64,000 nucleotides of DNA, taken from IMG/VR virus record IMGVR_UViG_3300047546_000864, positions 1 to 64,000 of that record; one strand, written 5' to 3'. The number at the start of each line of letters is the position of its first letter. Within the stretch, counting starts at the first letter, position 1. Shown piece after piece: positions 33,736 to 43,408 of this stretch. The DNA is from a virus. The translations under genes and the position numbers were made by a program. Under the pieces are notes generated by a model. That model had not been told where the DNA came from and did no database searches. It saw only the letters and a program-made list of their open reading frames with translations.

Positions 33736-34455
33736 ATGCCTTTACCAAAAATTGCTACGCCAACTTATGAGTTGGAAATTCCTTCATTAAAGAAAACAGT
33801 TAAGTATCGCCCCTTTCTAGTTAAAGAAGAAAAGATCCTCATCATTGCGATGGAGAGTGAGGATCCTAAACAAATTTCGGAAGCAATTAAAACAGTTATC
33901 GGAAATTGTATTCTTACTAGAGGAGTTAAGATTGACGAACTATCAACGTTTGATATTGAATATTTGTTCCTTAATATTCGTGGAAAATCTGTTGGGGAAG
34001 ATGTTGATGTTCTGATTACTTGTCCTGATGATGGAGTCACTCAGGTTCCTGTAAGTATTAATTTAGATGATATCCAAGTCGTTGTAAGTCCAGAGCATTC
34101 TAGAGATATTCAGTTGGATGCTGATCTTACATTAAGAATGAAGTATCCATCAATGCAAGAGTTTGTGAAGAATAACTTTTCAAGTCAAAATGATATGAGT
34201 GTTGATGATACATTTGGAATGGTTTCTTCTTGCATAGAGCAAATTTATAATCAGGAAGAATCTTGGACTGCATCAGATGTAACTAAGAAAGAACTTAATG
34301 AATTCTTAGAGCAATTGAGTTCAAAACAATTTAAACAGATTGAGAAGTTTTTCCAAACTATGCCTAAACTTTCTCATACAATCAATGTTACGAATCCAAA
34401 TACTGGTGTTGAAAGTGAAGTTGTTTTGGAGGGATTAGCGTCTTTTTTCGTCTAG
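33736..34455 (+). CDS. 26: Baseplate hub assembly protein gp26-like (239 aa)
   Basis: T4 gp26 acts in hub assembly. Typical regions are TPTYELEIPSLKKTVKYRPFLVKEEKILIIAMES, SEAIKTVIGNCI and STFDIEYLFLNIRGKSVGE. Length is close to T4's 208. The small gene two bases after its stop is a likely coupled partner. Confidence 0.75.
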   Translation: MPLPKIATPTYELEIPSLKKTVKYRPFLVKEEKILIIAMESEDPKQISEAIKTVIGNCILTRGVKIDELSTFDIEYLFLNIRGKSVGEDVDVLITCPDDGVTQVPVSINLDDIQVVVSPEHSRDIQLDADLTLRMKYPSMQEFVKNNFSSQNDMSVDDTFGMVSSCIEQIYNQEESWTASDVTKKELNEFLEQLSSKQFKQIEKFFQTMPKLSHTINVTNPNTGVESEVVLEGLASFFV

Positions 34456-34457
34456 GG

Positions 34458-34631
34458 ATGGCGCACGTTGATCTTGCGTCATACTATAAGACTAATTTTG
34501 CCCTCGTTCAGCATCATAAATATTCTTTGACTGAACTAGAAAATATGATCCCGTGGGAGAGAGAAATTTACATAGGTCTCCTACAGCAATATATTGAAGA
34601 GGAAAACCAAAGGAATTCATCTAATGGATAA
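34458..34631 (+). CDS. gp51-like small hub assembly protein (57 aa)
   Basis: Too small for standard gene lists. Body: YKTNFALVQHHKYSLTELENM, then PWEREIYIGLLQQYIEEENQR. In T4-like phages a small ORF with this helical form next to gp26 is assigned gp51, a hub assembly catalyst. Begins 2 bp after gp26 and overlaps the next ATG by 8 bp. Confidence 0.6.
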   Translation: MAHVDLASYYKTNFALVQHHKYSLTELENMIPWEREIYIGLLQQYIEEENQRNSSNG

Positions 34632-35850
34632 AGAGAATGCTACAGCTCTTGTAGGTCTCCAAGAACAATTAAATACAATTCGTTCAGAAGTTTTTACGGT
34701 TAACTCTGGACTTCAAAATATTGCGGGTTTAATTCAAACAGATTCTTTTCTAGATCAACAAAGACTTCGTGAAGAAAGAGAGCAAGAAAGAATACTTGCT
34801 GAAAGAGAAATTAGAATTGGGCAGGAAGAACAATTACAGCAAAGAATTTCCTCTTCTCTAATTCGACCTGTTAAAAATTTAGAGAATAAATTAACTTCAA
34901 CTTTTGAAGGAATTACAAGTTCTTTAAAATACTTATTTACATCTGTTTTAGGATTTCAACTCCTAAGATCAATAAAATTTAGTGCCCTCAAAACTGGACA
35001 AGCACTTTCCAATATTGGAACTGTAGTCAGAAATTCATTAGGATTTATTACAGGGGCATTTTCGAATTTAAGAAGTGGTATTGGATCTATTATTACTTCA
35101 GTTACTAATGTAACTCAAAGAGTTTCTAAAAGTGCTGTTGAACTTACAAAGTCTCCATTTAAAGCAATATCTGAAATATTTAAGAATTTATTCAAGGGTG
35201 GTAAACCTTCTGCACAAGCAGCATCATCTGCAGTATCTTCTGCAGCAGATGATGCTATGGAAGGTTTATCTGGGTTGTTGCGTGGTGTTGGTGGAACAGC
35301 TTTAAGAGTTGGGGGTACTGCATTGGGTGCAGTAGCAACAGCACAAAATATTCAAGAGGGAGATATTCCTGGAGCGATATTGAGTGGTGCCGCCACAATT
35401 CCATCACCATTACAAATTCCAGCAGCAATTGGAAGTGTTGGATATGAAATGATGACTGGTGGTGGAATAAAGTCAGGGAATATTTCACTACCAGAAAGTT
35501 TTAAACTTCCGAACTTTGATTTCTCTTCAATGAAGGATAACATTATGGGTGCTGCAAATCTTGATGTTCCCGCAGAGAGAACATTTGTTGCAAAGGTGGA
35601 GGAAACAAAGACTACCAAGATGGATGCTTTTGTTTCTCAAGTGCAGACTCCAAAATTACAAACACCAAACATTGGACCTGTTCCGGAGGCAGCACCAGAC
35701 TTAATTTATTTACAATCTGGGCAAAAAGGGCAGCAATCGGTAGCATCTGTTTCTACTCCACAAACACTAACTGATGTTCCTTTGATTTCTTCAAAAAATA
35801 CTGATAATTTTTATACATTATATTCCCAACTCAACTATAATGTAGTATAA
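34624..35850 (+). CDS. Structural protein, tape-measure-like (408 aa)
   Basis: The ATG at 34624 (MDKENATALVGLQEQL) overlaps the small gp51-like gene. The N-terminal ~90 residues are a charged coiled coil (REEREQERILAEREIRIG). A hydrophobic stretch follows (YLFTSVLGFQLL), then alanine- and glycine-rich segments (SAVSSAADDAMEGLSGLL). This mix is common in tape-measure proteins and minor tail proteins. Its position corresponds to T4 gp29, but the length is shorter. Assignment tentative. Confidence 0.5.
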   Translation: MDKENATALVGLQEQLNTIRSEVFTVNSGLQNIAGLIQTDSFLDQQRLREEREQERILAEREIRIGQEEQLQQRISSSLIRPVKNLENKLTSTFEGITSSLKYLFTSVLGFQLLRSIKFSALKTGQALSNIGTVVRNSLGFITGAFSNLRSGIGSIITSVTNVTQRVSKSAVELTKSPFKAISEIFKNLFKGGKPSAQAASSAVSSAADDAMEGLSGLLRGVGGTALRVGGTALGAVATAQNIQEGDIPGAILSGAATIPSPLQIPAAIGSVGYEMMTGGGIKSGNISLPESFKLPNFDFSSMKDNIMGAANLDVPAERTFVAKVEETKTTKMDAFVSQVQTPKLQTPNIGPVPEAAPDLIYLQSGQKGQQSVASVSTPQTLTDVPLISSKNTDNFYTLYSQLNYNVV

Positions 35851-35851
35851 G

Positions 35852-37840
35852 ATGGCTATATCTCCCTCTATCTCATTTAAAAAAATTTCTGATTCAGTGT
35901 CTTCCACAAAAAGGCAGACGAAGGAAACTAAAAATACAGCTATTAATCTATCAAAGTTACTGAATAAGAATATATCCACTAAAAGAAATCTATCATCTAA
36001 TATTAGAAGTATAAAACAAAAAAGAATTGAAAGAGAAAATAGAAATGTTTTAAGAGATCGTTTAGCAGCTCCACTCATTGCTGTTAAACCAAAAGGTCCA
36101 AGACTATTAGCAGCATCTGATAGAAGTACAAGTATTACTGATAGATTACTTGGATTTGTTGGTTATCTTTCTGCTGGATGGATATTAAGTAATCTACCAA
36201 CTTGGATTTCCTTGGGAGAACAATTTTCACAAAGAATTGTAGCGGCTGGAAGTATTCTAAGTGGATATGGAGATGAACTGGTTGAAGTTATATCTAGCAT
36301 TGGAAATGTTTTTAGTGCAGGATTGGTTAATATTTCCAAGTTTGATTTTTCTGATAGTTCATATCTTGTAAGAAGTTCTCTGAATGATTTAAAACTATCA
36401 ATTGATGAGCTTGGTGGAGGAATTAGTGATGCTTTTGCTGTTCTCATACAACCATTTAAAGAGTTAGAAAAGATTCCTGATGCTTTTGGTCAATTACCAT
36501 CAACAATACCTGGGATTCCTGGAACTCCACCATCTGCACAACCTTCAGTATCTGGTAGTAAGTTAAAACCAATTCATAAACAGGCTCTTGATATTATTTC
36601 TGGACCAGAAAGTGGAGGAGATTATAATGCAATCAATAATGGACAGTCTGGTGATAGACCAGGAGGATCAAAAAAATGGCTTGGAAAAAATCTTACTGAT
36701 ATGACCATTGGTGAAGTTAAAAATTATCAAAATGTTAAAAAAACTTTATGGGCTGCTGGAAGATATCAGATTGTACCAGGTACTTTACCTTCAGCACAAT
36801 CTGCTGCTGGATTAAAAGATACTGATATGTTTGATCAAAATAATCAAGATCTATTGGCGATTGGAATATTAAAAACTCAAGGTCCTAGTGCTTGGACGAA
36901 ATATTCAAAATATTCTAGAAAAGAGATAGAAATAATGTATAGGGCGAAGGATACTCCTCTAGGAAAGTCAACTGCTACACCAACATCTCAAACACCATCC
37001 CCCGCTCAAGTTTTATCTCAATTTGGATCGCCTGCAGCAGCACTACTTGCATTACTCACCGGTGGAGCAGCAGGACAAAGAAGATTGAGGGAGGGTGATG
37101 TCTTTACAAAGTCTCTAGGTAGAGGTGTTGATTATATTGAGGTATCGAGTCTTGTTGGAGATGGTAGAGGTCACGGAGGAATTGATATTGCAGCACCTAC
37201 TGGAACTTATATTTCCTTGAGAGTTGATTGTGAGGTTGTAGCACAAGGAACATACGGTGATTATGGTTTATTGATAGATGTTTGGGTTCCAAGTTTGGGC
37301 ATTCAATTAAGAATGGCTCACTTGAGTTCGGTAATCATCAAATCTGGAAAAATACCAGCAGGAACTTCTTTTGCAAGAGTAGGAAAGTCTGGAAGAGTTA
37401 CTGGACCACATATTCACTTAGAGTATGATACTAAAAAGGGTAGTCGTGGTGGTGGTGCTATCAATGATGATCCTAATTATGCTGCTAAGTTGGATCAATA
37501 CGTTCGCCTTCTATTCCTCACAAATAAACCAATTGGTAAAGGATTCGCACAACCCTCTCAACCATTAGTCTCAATGAGACCAGCAGGTGCAAGTATTGCT
37601 ACACAGACTGCTGCTGAGGTAGATATGGAGGGACAATCTTACTTAGCTGGTGTTCTTGAAGGCGTAAAGCAAGAGAGAACTGGTAGAAAAGTTATTGTGA
37701 TTGATGATAGACAACCAGCGACTCAGCAAGTTGTAGCAGCATCTGGTGGATCTCTTGATCTTGACCTTTCAACTGACGAATCTTTCTTGGTAAATAACTT
37801 TATGAAAAACAAATTACTCTCCGATTTAAGTTACGTCTAA
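35852..37840 (+). CDS. Tail hub protein with transglycosylase-like and M23 peptidase domains (662 aa)
   Basis: N-terminus: basic coil then a hydrophobic segment (GFVGYLSAGWILSN). Residues ~245-345 form a transglycosylase/muramidase-like domain (IISGPESGGDYNAINNG, with the putative E near 253, and LWAAGRYQIVPGTLP). Residues ~420-545 form an M23 endopeptidase: H441 and D445 in GHGGIDIA, H490 in MAHLSS, H520 and H522 in GPHIHLEYD. The metal ligands are complete. It probably opens peptidoglycan at injection. Confidence 0.8.
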   Translation: MAISPSISFKKISDSVSSTKRQTKETKNTAINLSKLLNKNISTKRNLSSNIRSIKQKRIERENRNVLRDRLAAPLIAVKPKGPRLLAASDRSTSITDRLLGFVGYLSAGWILSNLPTWISLGEQFSQRIVAAGSILSGYGDELVEVISSIGNVFSAGLVNISKFDFSDSSYLVRSSLNDLKLSIDELGGGISDAFAVLIQPFKELEKIPDAFGQLPSTIPGIPGTPPSAQPSVSGSKLKPIHKQALDIISGPESGGDYNAINNGQSGDRPGGSKKWLGKNLTDMTIGEVKNYQNVKKTLWAAGRYQIVPGTLPSAQSAAGLKDTDMFDQNNQDLLAIGILKTQGPSAWTKYSKYSRKEIEIMYRAKDTPLGKSTATPTSQTPSPAQVLSQFGSPAAALLALLTGGAAGQRRLREGDVFTKSLGRGVDYIEVSSLVGDGRGHGGIDIAAPTGTYISLRVDCEVVAQGTYGDYGLLIDVWVPSLGIQLRMAHLSSVIIKSGKIPAGTSFARVGKSGRVTGPHIHLEYDTKKGSRGGGAINDDPNYAAKLDQYVRLLFLTNKPIGKGFAQPSQPLVSMRPAGASIATQTAAEVDMEGQSYLAGVLEGVKQERTGRKVIVIDDRQPATQQVVAASGGSLDLDLSTDESFLVNNFMKNKLLSDLSYV

Positions 37841-39198
37841 TGTCTATTCAAAGGTCTATATTTCAACAGATAGTTATAGAATCAAACGACGGAAGTAGAG
37901 CAGTAGACATTACTTCTGGTTCAATTATGATTGATTATTATGAAGATGTATTTTCTCCAACAATTACTGCTAAAATAAGAGTTGTAAACACAGGAAATAC
38001 TGTTGCTTCTCCAGACAGTAAGGATGGTAAACTCCAATCAATATATAATGGTTTACCTTTGAGGGGTGGAGAAAGAATTGCGATCAAAATTGCAGGTAAC
38101 ACAGATAAAAACCCTGGATTAGATTTTTCAACTGATCCTAAAAATTATTTGTATGTTTCTAGCATTAGTGATGTAATTGCGGAGAACAATAAAGAAAGCT
38201 TTACATTAAATCTTGTTTCTAGAGATGCTATCTCAAATGAAACCACAAGAGTTGCAACAAAATTTGATCCCTCATTGCCTATTAATGAATCTGTAAGTCG
38301 GATTCTTACTAATGTTCTAAAGACAGACAAACCTACGACAATTGATAAAACATCAAACAAATATGGATTTATTGGTAACCTGAGAAAACCATTTACAGTT
38401 TTGACTTGGTTAGCATCTAAGAGTGTTCCTATAGTTTCAAGTGATGGTTCCACATCTGTAAATTCACAAGAAGGAACTGCAGGATTCTTCTTCTACCAAA
38501 CTGTGGATGGATTTCAATTCAGATCTATTGACTTGTTAAATCAACAGGCACCAAAAGCAACATATATCTATAGTGAAGCAACACAGTCTTATACTACTGA
38601 TGGCGCAAGAATTAACAATAACTTTAAAATTCTGAACTATAATATTGAGAGAAACCAAAATTTACTTGAAAAATTAAGATTAGGAACTTATTCTAACTAT
38701 AGAATATTCTTCAATCCACTTGATGGTACTATTACCCCACCAGATAAAGCCCATTTCAGACTAGAAAATTACATAGATAAGACAAAAACCCTAGGACAAG
38801 AACAAATTAGATTACCAAGAGTTTCTCAAAATTCTGATCAAACTCTTGGCGATCTTCCTTCTAGAATTATGACTGGAATTCTTGATGTTGGGACAATGGA
38901 TAAAGGAATTTCAACCGCAAAGAATGCAAATCCATTAGAGTACCAATCTCAAGCACTAATGAGATATAATAATCTATTTGTTCAAACCCTCAATGTAATG
39001 ATTCCATCAAATACAAATTTGAGAGCAGGTGATGTTATAGAGTGTTTATTCCCTAAAATTACACGAGATCCTGCTAGAGAATATGACATTGATCAAAGTG
39101 GTCTATATATGATTAAAGAGTTGTGTCATCATTTTGACGCTAAAAATTCATATACTTCTTTAAAACTAGTTAGAGATACATTTGGTATTAAGAAATAA
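37840..39198 (+). CDS. Baseplate hub protein gp27-like (452 aa)
   Basis: Hub-type protein: begins RSIFQQIVIESNDGSRAVDITSGSI, with repeated beta segments (YEDVFSPTITAKIRVVNTG) and a helical linker (INESVSRILTNVLKTD). Then FTVLTWLASKSVPI and GFFFYQTVDGFQF, typical of the second hub domain. T4 gp27 trimers link the spike and tube. It lies directly before the gp5 homologue as in T4. Similarity is by pattern; naming is likely. Confidence 0.65.
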   Translation: MSIQRSIFQQIVIESNDGSRAVDITSGSIMIDYYEDVFSPTITAKIRVVNTGNTVASPDSKDGKLQSIYNGLPLRGGERIAIKIAGNTDKNPGLDFSTDPKNYLYVSSISDVIAENNKESFTLNLVSRDAISNETTRVATKFDPSLPINESVSRILTNVLKTDKPTTIDKTSNKYGFIGNLRKPFTVLTWLASKSVPIVSSDGSTSVNSQEGTAGFFFYQTVDGFQFRSIDLLNQQAPKATYIYSEATQSYTTDGARINNNFKILNYNIERNQNLLEKLRLGTYSNYRIFFNPLDGTITPPDKAHFRLENYIDKTKTLGQEQIRLPRVSQNSDQTLGDLPSRIMTGILDVGTMDKGISTAKNANPLEYQSQALMRYNNLFVQTLNVMIPSNTNLRAGDVIECLFPKITRDPAREYDIDQSGLYMIKELCHHFDAKNSYTSLKLVRDTFGIKK

Positions 39199-41247
39199 AT
39201 GTTAGATCAATCATTACTACAGAGTCATTTTATAGGAAGGGATGGTTTCCGTTGGTGGATCGGACAGATTGCTCCTAAAAAAGATTGGGCAGATCAAGCA
39301 AATAAAGAAGGGTGGGGAAATAGAGTTAAGGTTAGAATTCTTGGATATCATCCATTAGATGATAAGTTATTACCAAATCAAGATTTACCTTGGGCCCAAG
39401 TATTATTAGATCCAATTGCTGGAACTGGAGCTGCTAATTATGCTATTAATCATAAGTTACAGCAAGGTGATACTGTTATTGGATTCTTTTTAGATGGTGA
39501 TAATGCACAAATACCCATTGTTATGGGAGCACTTGGAAGAACAAGTCAATATTCCACTGCGGGATATACTAATCCATTTGTTCCATTTACAGGTTATACT
39601 GATAATATTGTTAATCCAAGTTCTAGTGGTAGAAATTATCCAAATCAAACAAACGAAGCAACACCTACTGCTCAACAAAATCCAAGACAAGTTCCTCCTG
39701 AAGTTGCTAGGCGATTAGGGGAAATTGGTATTCCTGGAATTGGTGATGAGGTTGTTTTTGCCGATACTTGCGAAAATACAACTGTTAAAACAATCAAGGC
39801 AGAAGTTAATAATTTATTAAAATTTTTAAAAGATGCTCAAGGAAAGATAGATCAATACAAACAAAAAATTAAAGATACTGCTGAAGTTATTAAAACTGCT
39901 TTAAACTGGTTAGTTGGTCAGATAATTGATGCAATTTATAATTTTTTAGTTGGAACTGAAGAAAAACCAGGCATTATTCCAAGAGCTTTAAGTGCATTAT
40001 ATGTTAGTGTTTATGGAGCAACTTTTGCAGCAACACGAAATCCAGCAGCTGCCCATACTGCAGGATATAAATCAAATGAAGTCTTTGTGATTCCAATTAA
40101 AATTTTAGAGGAAGCAATCTCGTGTGTTGCGAATAAAATTGTAGAAGGATTAAAAGATTTAATTGTAGAGTTGTTAGAATCTCTTCTACAAAATGTTAAA
40201 AATTTTACAACCTGTGCCGCTGAACAATTTATTGGTGCTCTTCTTAGCACTATCGTAGATAGTGTTGCTGATGGACTATCTTCAGCTTTAGATGGTGTAT
40301 CTGGATTAATCGGTGGAGTTTTTGATGTTGTTGAATTTGTAACAAGCACCATCGATGCAATTCAAGGTTTAGGTGGATTGTTTGACTGTAATCAAACCAA
40401 TACAAAATGTGATGGAGTTAAAGAATGGAAAGTTGGAATTGGACCTAAACAAGATTTAGACGTTGATAGTGCTTTTAAAAATATTCAAACTATTGCCTCT
40501 AATATTAACGCTCTTGTTGAAAATGCAAAATCAGTTCCATCTCAGTTGCAACAAATACAAAATAGTGCTACGGGAGTAGTTAATGTTTTCAGTGGAGATT
40601 CTTTAAATGAGTCCTTACAAAGCGCCCTGGATGCTGCAGGGGCATGTTTTACTGGAACTCCAACCTCTTGTGGTCCACCTAAACTAAACATCTTTGGTGG
40701 TGGAGGAATTGGTGGAGCAGCAGTTCCTATTCTTGGAGCAGCAGTCCAGAGCACTTCAATTTATAATAACGTAACTGAAACTGCTAGTATTATAGGAGCA
40801 GTTGTTACTAACGCTGGATCTGGTTATCGTTTTCCACCATTTGTTGAAATTGTTGATGATTGTGGATTAGGATATGGTGCTAGAGCAAGAGCAACAATTA
40901 ATGATAAAGGTGAGATTAGTTCAATTTATATAACTTCTCCTGGAGAAGGATATCCATACTTACCAGAACAACAAGGTTCATATGGAGTTGTTGATGTTGT
41001 AGTTCAAACTCCAGGATTGGAGTATTCAAATGGTGATATTGCTGTGGACAACTTGGGAAATTCATATCAACTAACAGTTGATAATGGACTGATACTTTCT
41101 GCAAAACCTCTAAATACTGTAGAAGCGACTGGTATACCAGTAATTACAATTAATTCAAACACTGGATTTGGTGCAGTCCTAAAACCAATTCTTGGACCGA
41201 TTACACAAACTGGAAAAGAACAACGTCAAGTAGATTGTATTATATAA
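39199..41247 (+). CDS. 5: gp5-like baseplate hub/spike protein without a lysozyme domain (682 aa)
   Basis: The first ~125 residues match the T4 gp5 OB-fold: FRWWIGQIAPKKDWADQ, GNRVKVRILGYHPLDD, PWAQVLLDPIAGTG and DTVIGFFLDGDNAQIPIVMGALG. After it come helical hydrophobic segments and a C-terminal beta-rich part (AVVTNAGSGYRFPPFVEI). No lysozyme domain is seen, and the T4 needle is in the next gene instead. It holds the spike end of the hub. Confidence 0.75.
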   Translation: MLDQSLLQSHFIGRDGFRWWIGQIAPKKDWADQANKEGWGNRVKVRILGYHPLDDKLLPNQDLPWAQVLLDPIAGTGAANYAINHKLQQGDTVIGFFLDGDNAQIPIVMGALGRTSQYSTAGYTNPFVPFTGYTDNIVNPSSSGRNYPNQTNEATPTAQQNPRQVPPEVARRLGEIGIPGIGDEVVFADTCENTTVKTIKAEVNNLLKFLKDAQGKIDQYKQKIKDTAEVIKTALNWLVGQIIDAIYNFLVGTEEKPGIIPRALSALYVSVYGATFAATRNPAAAHTAGYKSNEVFVIPIKILEEAISCVANKIVEGLKDLIVELLESLLQNVKNFTTCAAEQFIGALLSTIVDSVADGLSSALDGVSGLIGGVFDVVEFVTSTIDAIQGLGGLFDCNQTNTKCDGVKEWKVGIGPKQDLDVDSAFKNIQTIASNINALVENAKSVPSQLQQIQNSATGVVNVFSGDSLNESLQSALDAAGACFTGTPTSCGPPKLNIFGGGGIGGAAVPILGAAVQSTSIYNNVTETASIIGAVVTNAGSGYRFPPFVEIVDDCGLGYGARARATINDKGEISSIYITSPGEGYPYLPEQQGSYGVVDVVVQTPGLEYSNGDIAVDNLGNSYQLTVDNGLILSAKPLNTVEATGIPVITINSNTGFGAVLKPILGPITQTGKEQRQVDCII

Positions 41248-41248
41248 G

Positions 41249-41815
41249 ATGACTCACAGAAATTACGAAGCAAGAGATTACATCAGTGTTGGTCCAAAAT
41301 TTAGAATTACCACAAACGATCCTATGATTGGAGCGGATGGATCATCAGTATATAACATGTATGCTTATACAAATGATAATGATATTCATCTACAAACTTT
41401 TAATGAATCTGGTGCCTACAAAATAATTAATAGTAAAGGTATTGAAATTGTTGCAGGTCAAAATGGATCTGAAGGTGATGTAGATATATGTATTACCGGA
41501 AAAGGCGGAGACATTTGTATTACTGCTACATCTAATGGAACAGTGAAGATCAAAGGAAAAACAATTATGATTGAAGCTTTAGAAGATCTAGATCTTAAAG
41601 CAGGTAGAAATATCAATGCAATATCTGGATCTGGTAGAATCATTATGAAAGCAAATAAAATAGATCAGGTTGCTCTTACTGGTAATGCAATTCTTAATAC
41701 ATTTGGTAAGAGAGCATTTGCACTTTCACCTGTTGGAAATGAATACATTGATGATGTATTTCTTGGTGGGTTTAATGTCTTTGGTGCAATTAGTAGTATT
41801 GTAGGAGTAGCTTAA
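41249..41815 (+). CDS. Beta-helix spike-like protein (188 aa)
   Basis: Residues ~75-140 carry short repeated strands with alternating hydrophobics and charged turns (DICITGKGGDICITATSNGTVKIKG, DLDLKAGRNI), as in the gp5/VgrG needle beta-helix. ATG 41249 overlaps nothing and follows the gp5 stop by one base. It probably forms the membrane-piercing needle on the gp5-like hub. Confidence 0.6.
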   Translation: MTHRNYEARDYISVGPKFRITTNDPMIGADGSSVYNMYAYTNDNDIHLQTFNESGAYKIINSKGIEIVAGQNGSEGDVDICITGKGGDICITATSNGTVKIKGKTIMIEALEDLDLKAGRNINAISGSGRIIMKANKIDQVALTGNAILNTFGKRAFALSPVGNEYIDDVFLGGFNVFGAISSIVGVA

Positions 41816-42486
41816 TGTCTATACAATCACTATTCAGTCTTATTGGTTTCCCAACTCTTCCTGTAAAGGGTAAGGAAACGTTTTATCATGACAATAGTAC
41901 TTTTAATCAGAATGTAAAAGTCACTGGAGAGTTAGTAGCACAAAGCAATTCCTTAACTCTTGGTGAAAAAGGTATTTGTGGAAATTTATGGATGCTTAAG
42001 AATCCATTTAATCCAAAAACACCACCTAATATCATAGGAACCAGAGGAAAAATTCTTAATTTTTCTGGAGTTTATCTATTTGGAACAAGTTACATATCTG
42101 GAAGATTAACTGTTATTGGTAGAACTAATTTTTTTGGAAAGGTTAGAATTAATAATAAAGATTTAGAAGCAGAAATTGCATTAGCGAAGAGACTTCCATC
42201 ATCTGACGAAAGACTCAAAGAAAATATTCATACGATTGAAAATGCATTAGATAAAGTTTCTGCTCTTCGTGGAGTATCTTTTGACTTTAAAGAAAACAAA
42301 CAACCACAAATTGGAGTTATTGCACAAGAAGTTGAAAAAATTATACCAGAAGTTGTCGGAGAAAACCCTGATGGATACAAGGGCGTCCAATATGGAAACA
42401 TTGTTGGTCTCTTAATTGAAGCAATTAAAGAACAACAAAAACAGATTGAAGAACTGAAGGAGAAGATAAATGAAATTTCTAACTGA
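41815..42486 (+). CDS. Tail protein with S74 self-cleaving chaperone domain (223 aa)
   Basis: The last ~90 residues match an S74 domain: SSDERLKENI with the Ser-Asp cleavage pair (~149-150), GVIAQEVEKIIPEVV, NIVGLLIEAIKEQ and coiled-coil end. The N-terminal half has strand-rich spike-like sequence (FNQNVKVTGELVAQ). The domain is close in pattern to that of the fibre at the window start. Spike or fibre type unknown. Confidence 0.78.
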   Translation: MSIQSLFSLIGFPTLPVKGKETFYHDNSTFNQNVKVTGELVAQSNSLTLGEKGICGNLWMLKNPFNPKTPPNIIGTRGKILNFSGVYLFGTSYISGRLTVIGRTNFFGKVRINNKDLEAEIALAKRLPSSDERLKENIHTIENALDKVSALRGVSFDFKENKQPQIGVIAQEVEKIIPEVVGENPDGYKGVQYGNIVGLLIEAIKEQQKQIEELKEKINEISN

Positions 42487-43147
42487 AGTATTAAATGAAA
42501 AATTAGTTTCAAACAATGATGCAATCTCTTTTCTTAATGAGAGTAAAAGTGAGTCTCAAGAAAATATTGATCTATTTTCATCTCCTTCCATAAATGTTGA
42601 TAGAAAGATAGTTTCTATTGCGGCATCAATTATCGCTCTTCAAACAGAAATAGTATCTCTTTCGCAGAATGCTTATGCTGTTGGATGTGGAACAACCGTT
42701 GGAGTTGCAACTGTTTTCCCTGATGTTGTGAGAGTTTATAGTGAAAATATGTCCTCTCCAACTTATAATGGTGAAGATCCTTTTGATAGTTCTAATACAC
42801 TTTTGATTTCAGCAAATGTTGGAATAGGTACGTGGCTAGTTTATACGCAAAATGATTCTACACAGACCGGAATAGGAAGTTTATATGGTGACTTGTCTAC
42901 TTGTTATGGAATACCCTGCACATCTTCAGTTTGTGTTTCACACGCATCGTCCATTACATCAAAGCAAGCACAAATTGTATCTTTGAGAAGTCAATTAACA
43001 AGTTTAGTTACTGGATCAAATCAGATTAAAACTGAAAGAAGAGAATATGAGTTTGAAAGATATGGGCAGAATTTTACAATTAAAGAACTTCAAGAAGAAA
43101 ATACAAGAATCATTGGGTCCATTGAGGTGGTCAAAAATTATCCTTAA
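42470..43147 (+). CDS. Unknown structural-type protein (225 aa)
   Basis: Coiled-coil ends (LTEVLNEKLVSNN, LQEENTRIIGSIEVV) flank a middle region rich in Ser/Thr with short strands (VGVATVFPDVVRVYSE, CGTTVGVAT) and cysteines (STCYGIPCTSSVC). Overlaps the S74 gene by 17 bp and closes the hub operon. Probably a tail protein; not recognised. Confidence 0.6.
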   Translation: MKFLTEVLNEKLVSNNDAISFLNESKSESQENIDLFSSPSINVDRKIVSIAASIIALQTEIVSLSQNAYAVGCGTTVGVATVFPDVVRVYSENMSSPTYNGEDPFDSSNTLLISANVGIGTWLVYTQNDSTQTGIGSLYGDLSTCYGIPCTSSVCVSHASSITSKQAQIVSLRSQLTSLVTGSNQIKTERREYEFERYGQNFTIKELQEENTRIIGSIEVVKNYP

Positions 43148-43153
43148 GACCCC

Positions 43154-43182
43154 TTGACGCCAGGACCCATCTACCCTATAAT
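43154..43182 (+). promoter_or_regulatory. Sigma70 promoter TTGACG-17-TATAAT
   Basis: -35 at 43154-43159, -10 at 43177-43182, spacer 17 bp, near-perfect consensus. It starts transcription just ahead of 43208. Confidence 0.8.
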
Positions 43183-43207
43183 ATGGGGGTAATCAACGGA
43201 ACACCGA

Positions 43208-43408
43208 ATGAGCACTGCACAAGAAACCGTACAAGGTATTGTGATTGACGTATGCACCCGTACCTTCCTGCTTTTGAGTGATCGAGGTAGTGAACGTCTG
43301 GTAGAGTGTGATACTGTAGACGAATTTATGAACGTTCTGGAAGTTGTTACTGCAAATCTTCAACCTGAGCAGATTGAGTATGCAGATCTTGCAATTTATG
43401 GGCAGTGA
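43208..43408 (+). CDS. Unknown small protein (66 aa)
   Basis: TVQGIVIDVCTRTFLLLSDRGSERLVECD, then DEFMNVLEVVTANLQPEQI. A short domain with beta-alpha pattern; not recognised. It follows the strong early promoter, so it is probably expressed early. Confidence 0.7.
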   Translation: MSTAQETVQGIVIDVCTRTFLLLSDRGSERLVECDTVDEFMNVLEVVTANLQPEQIEYADLAIYGQ

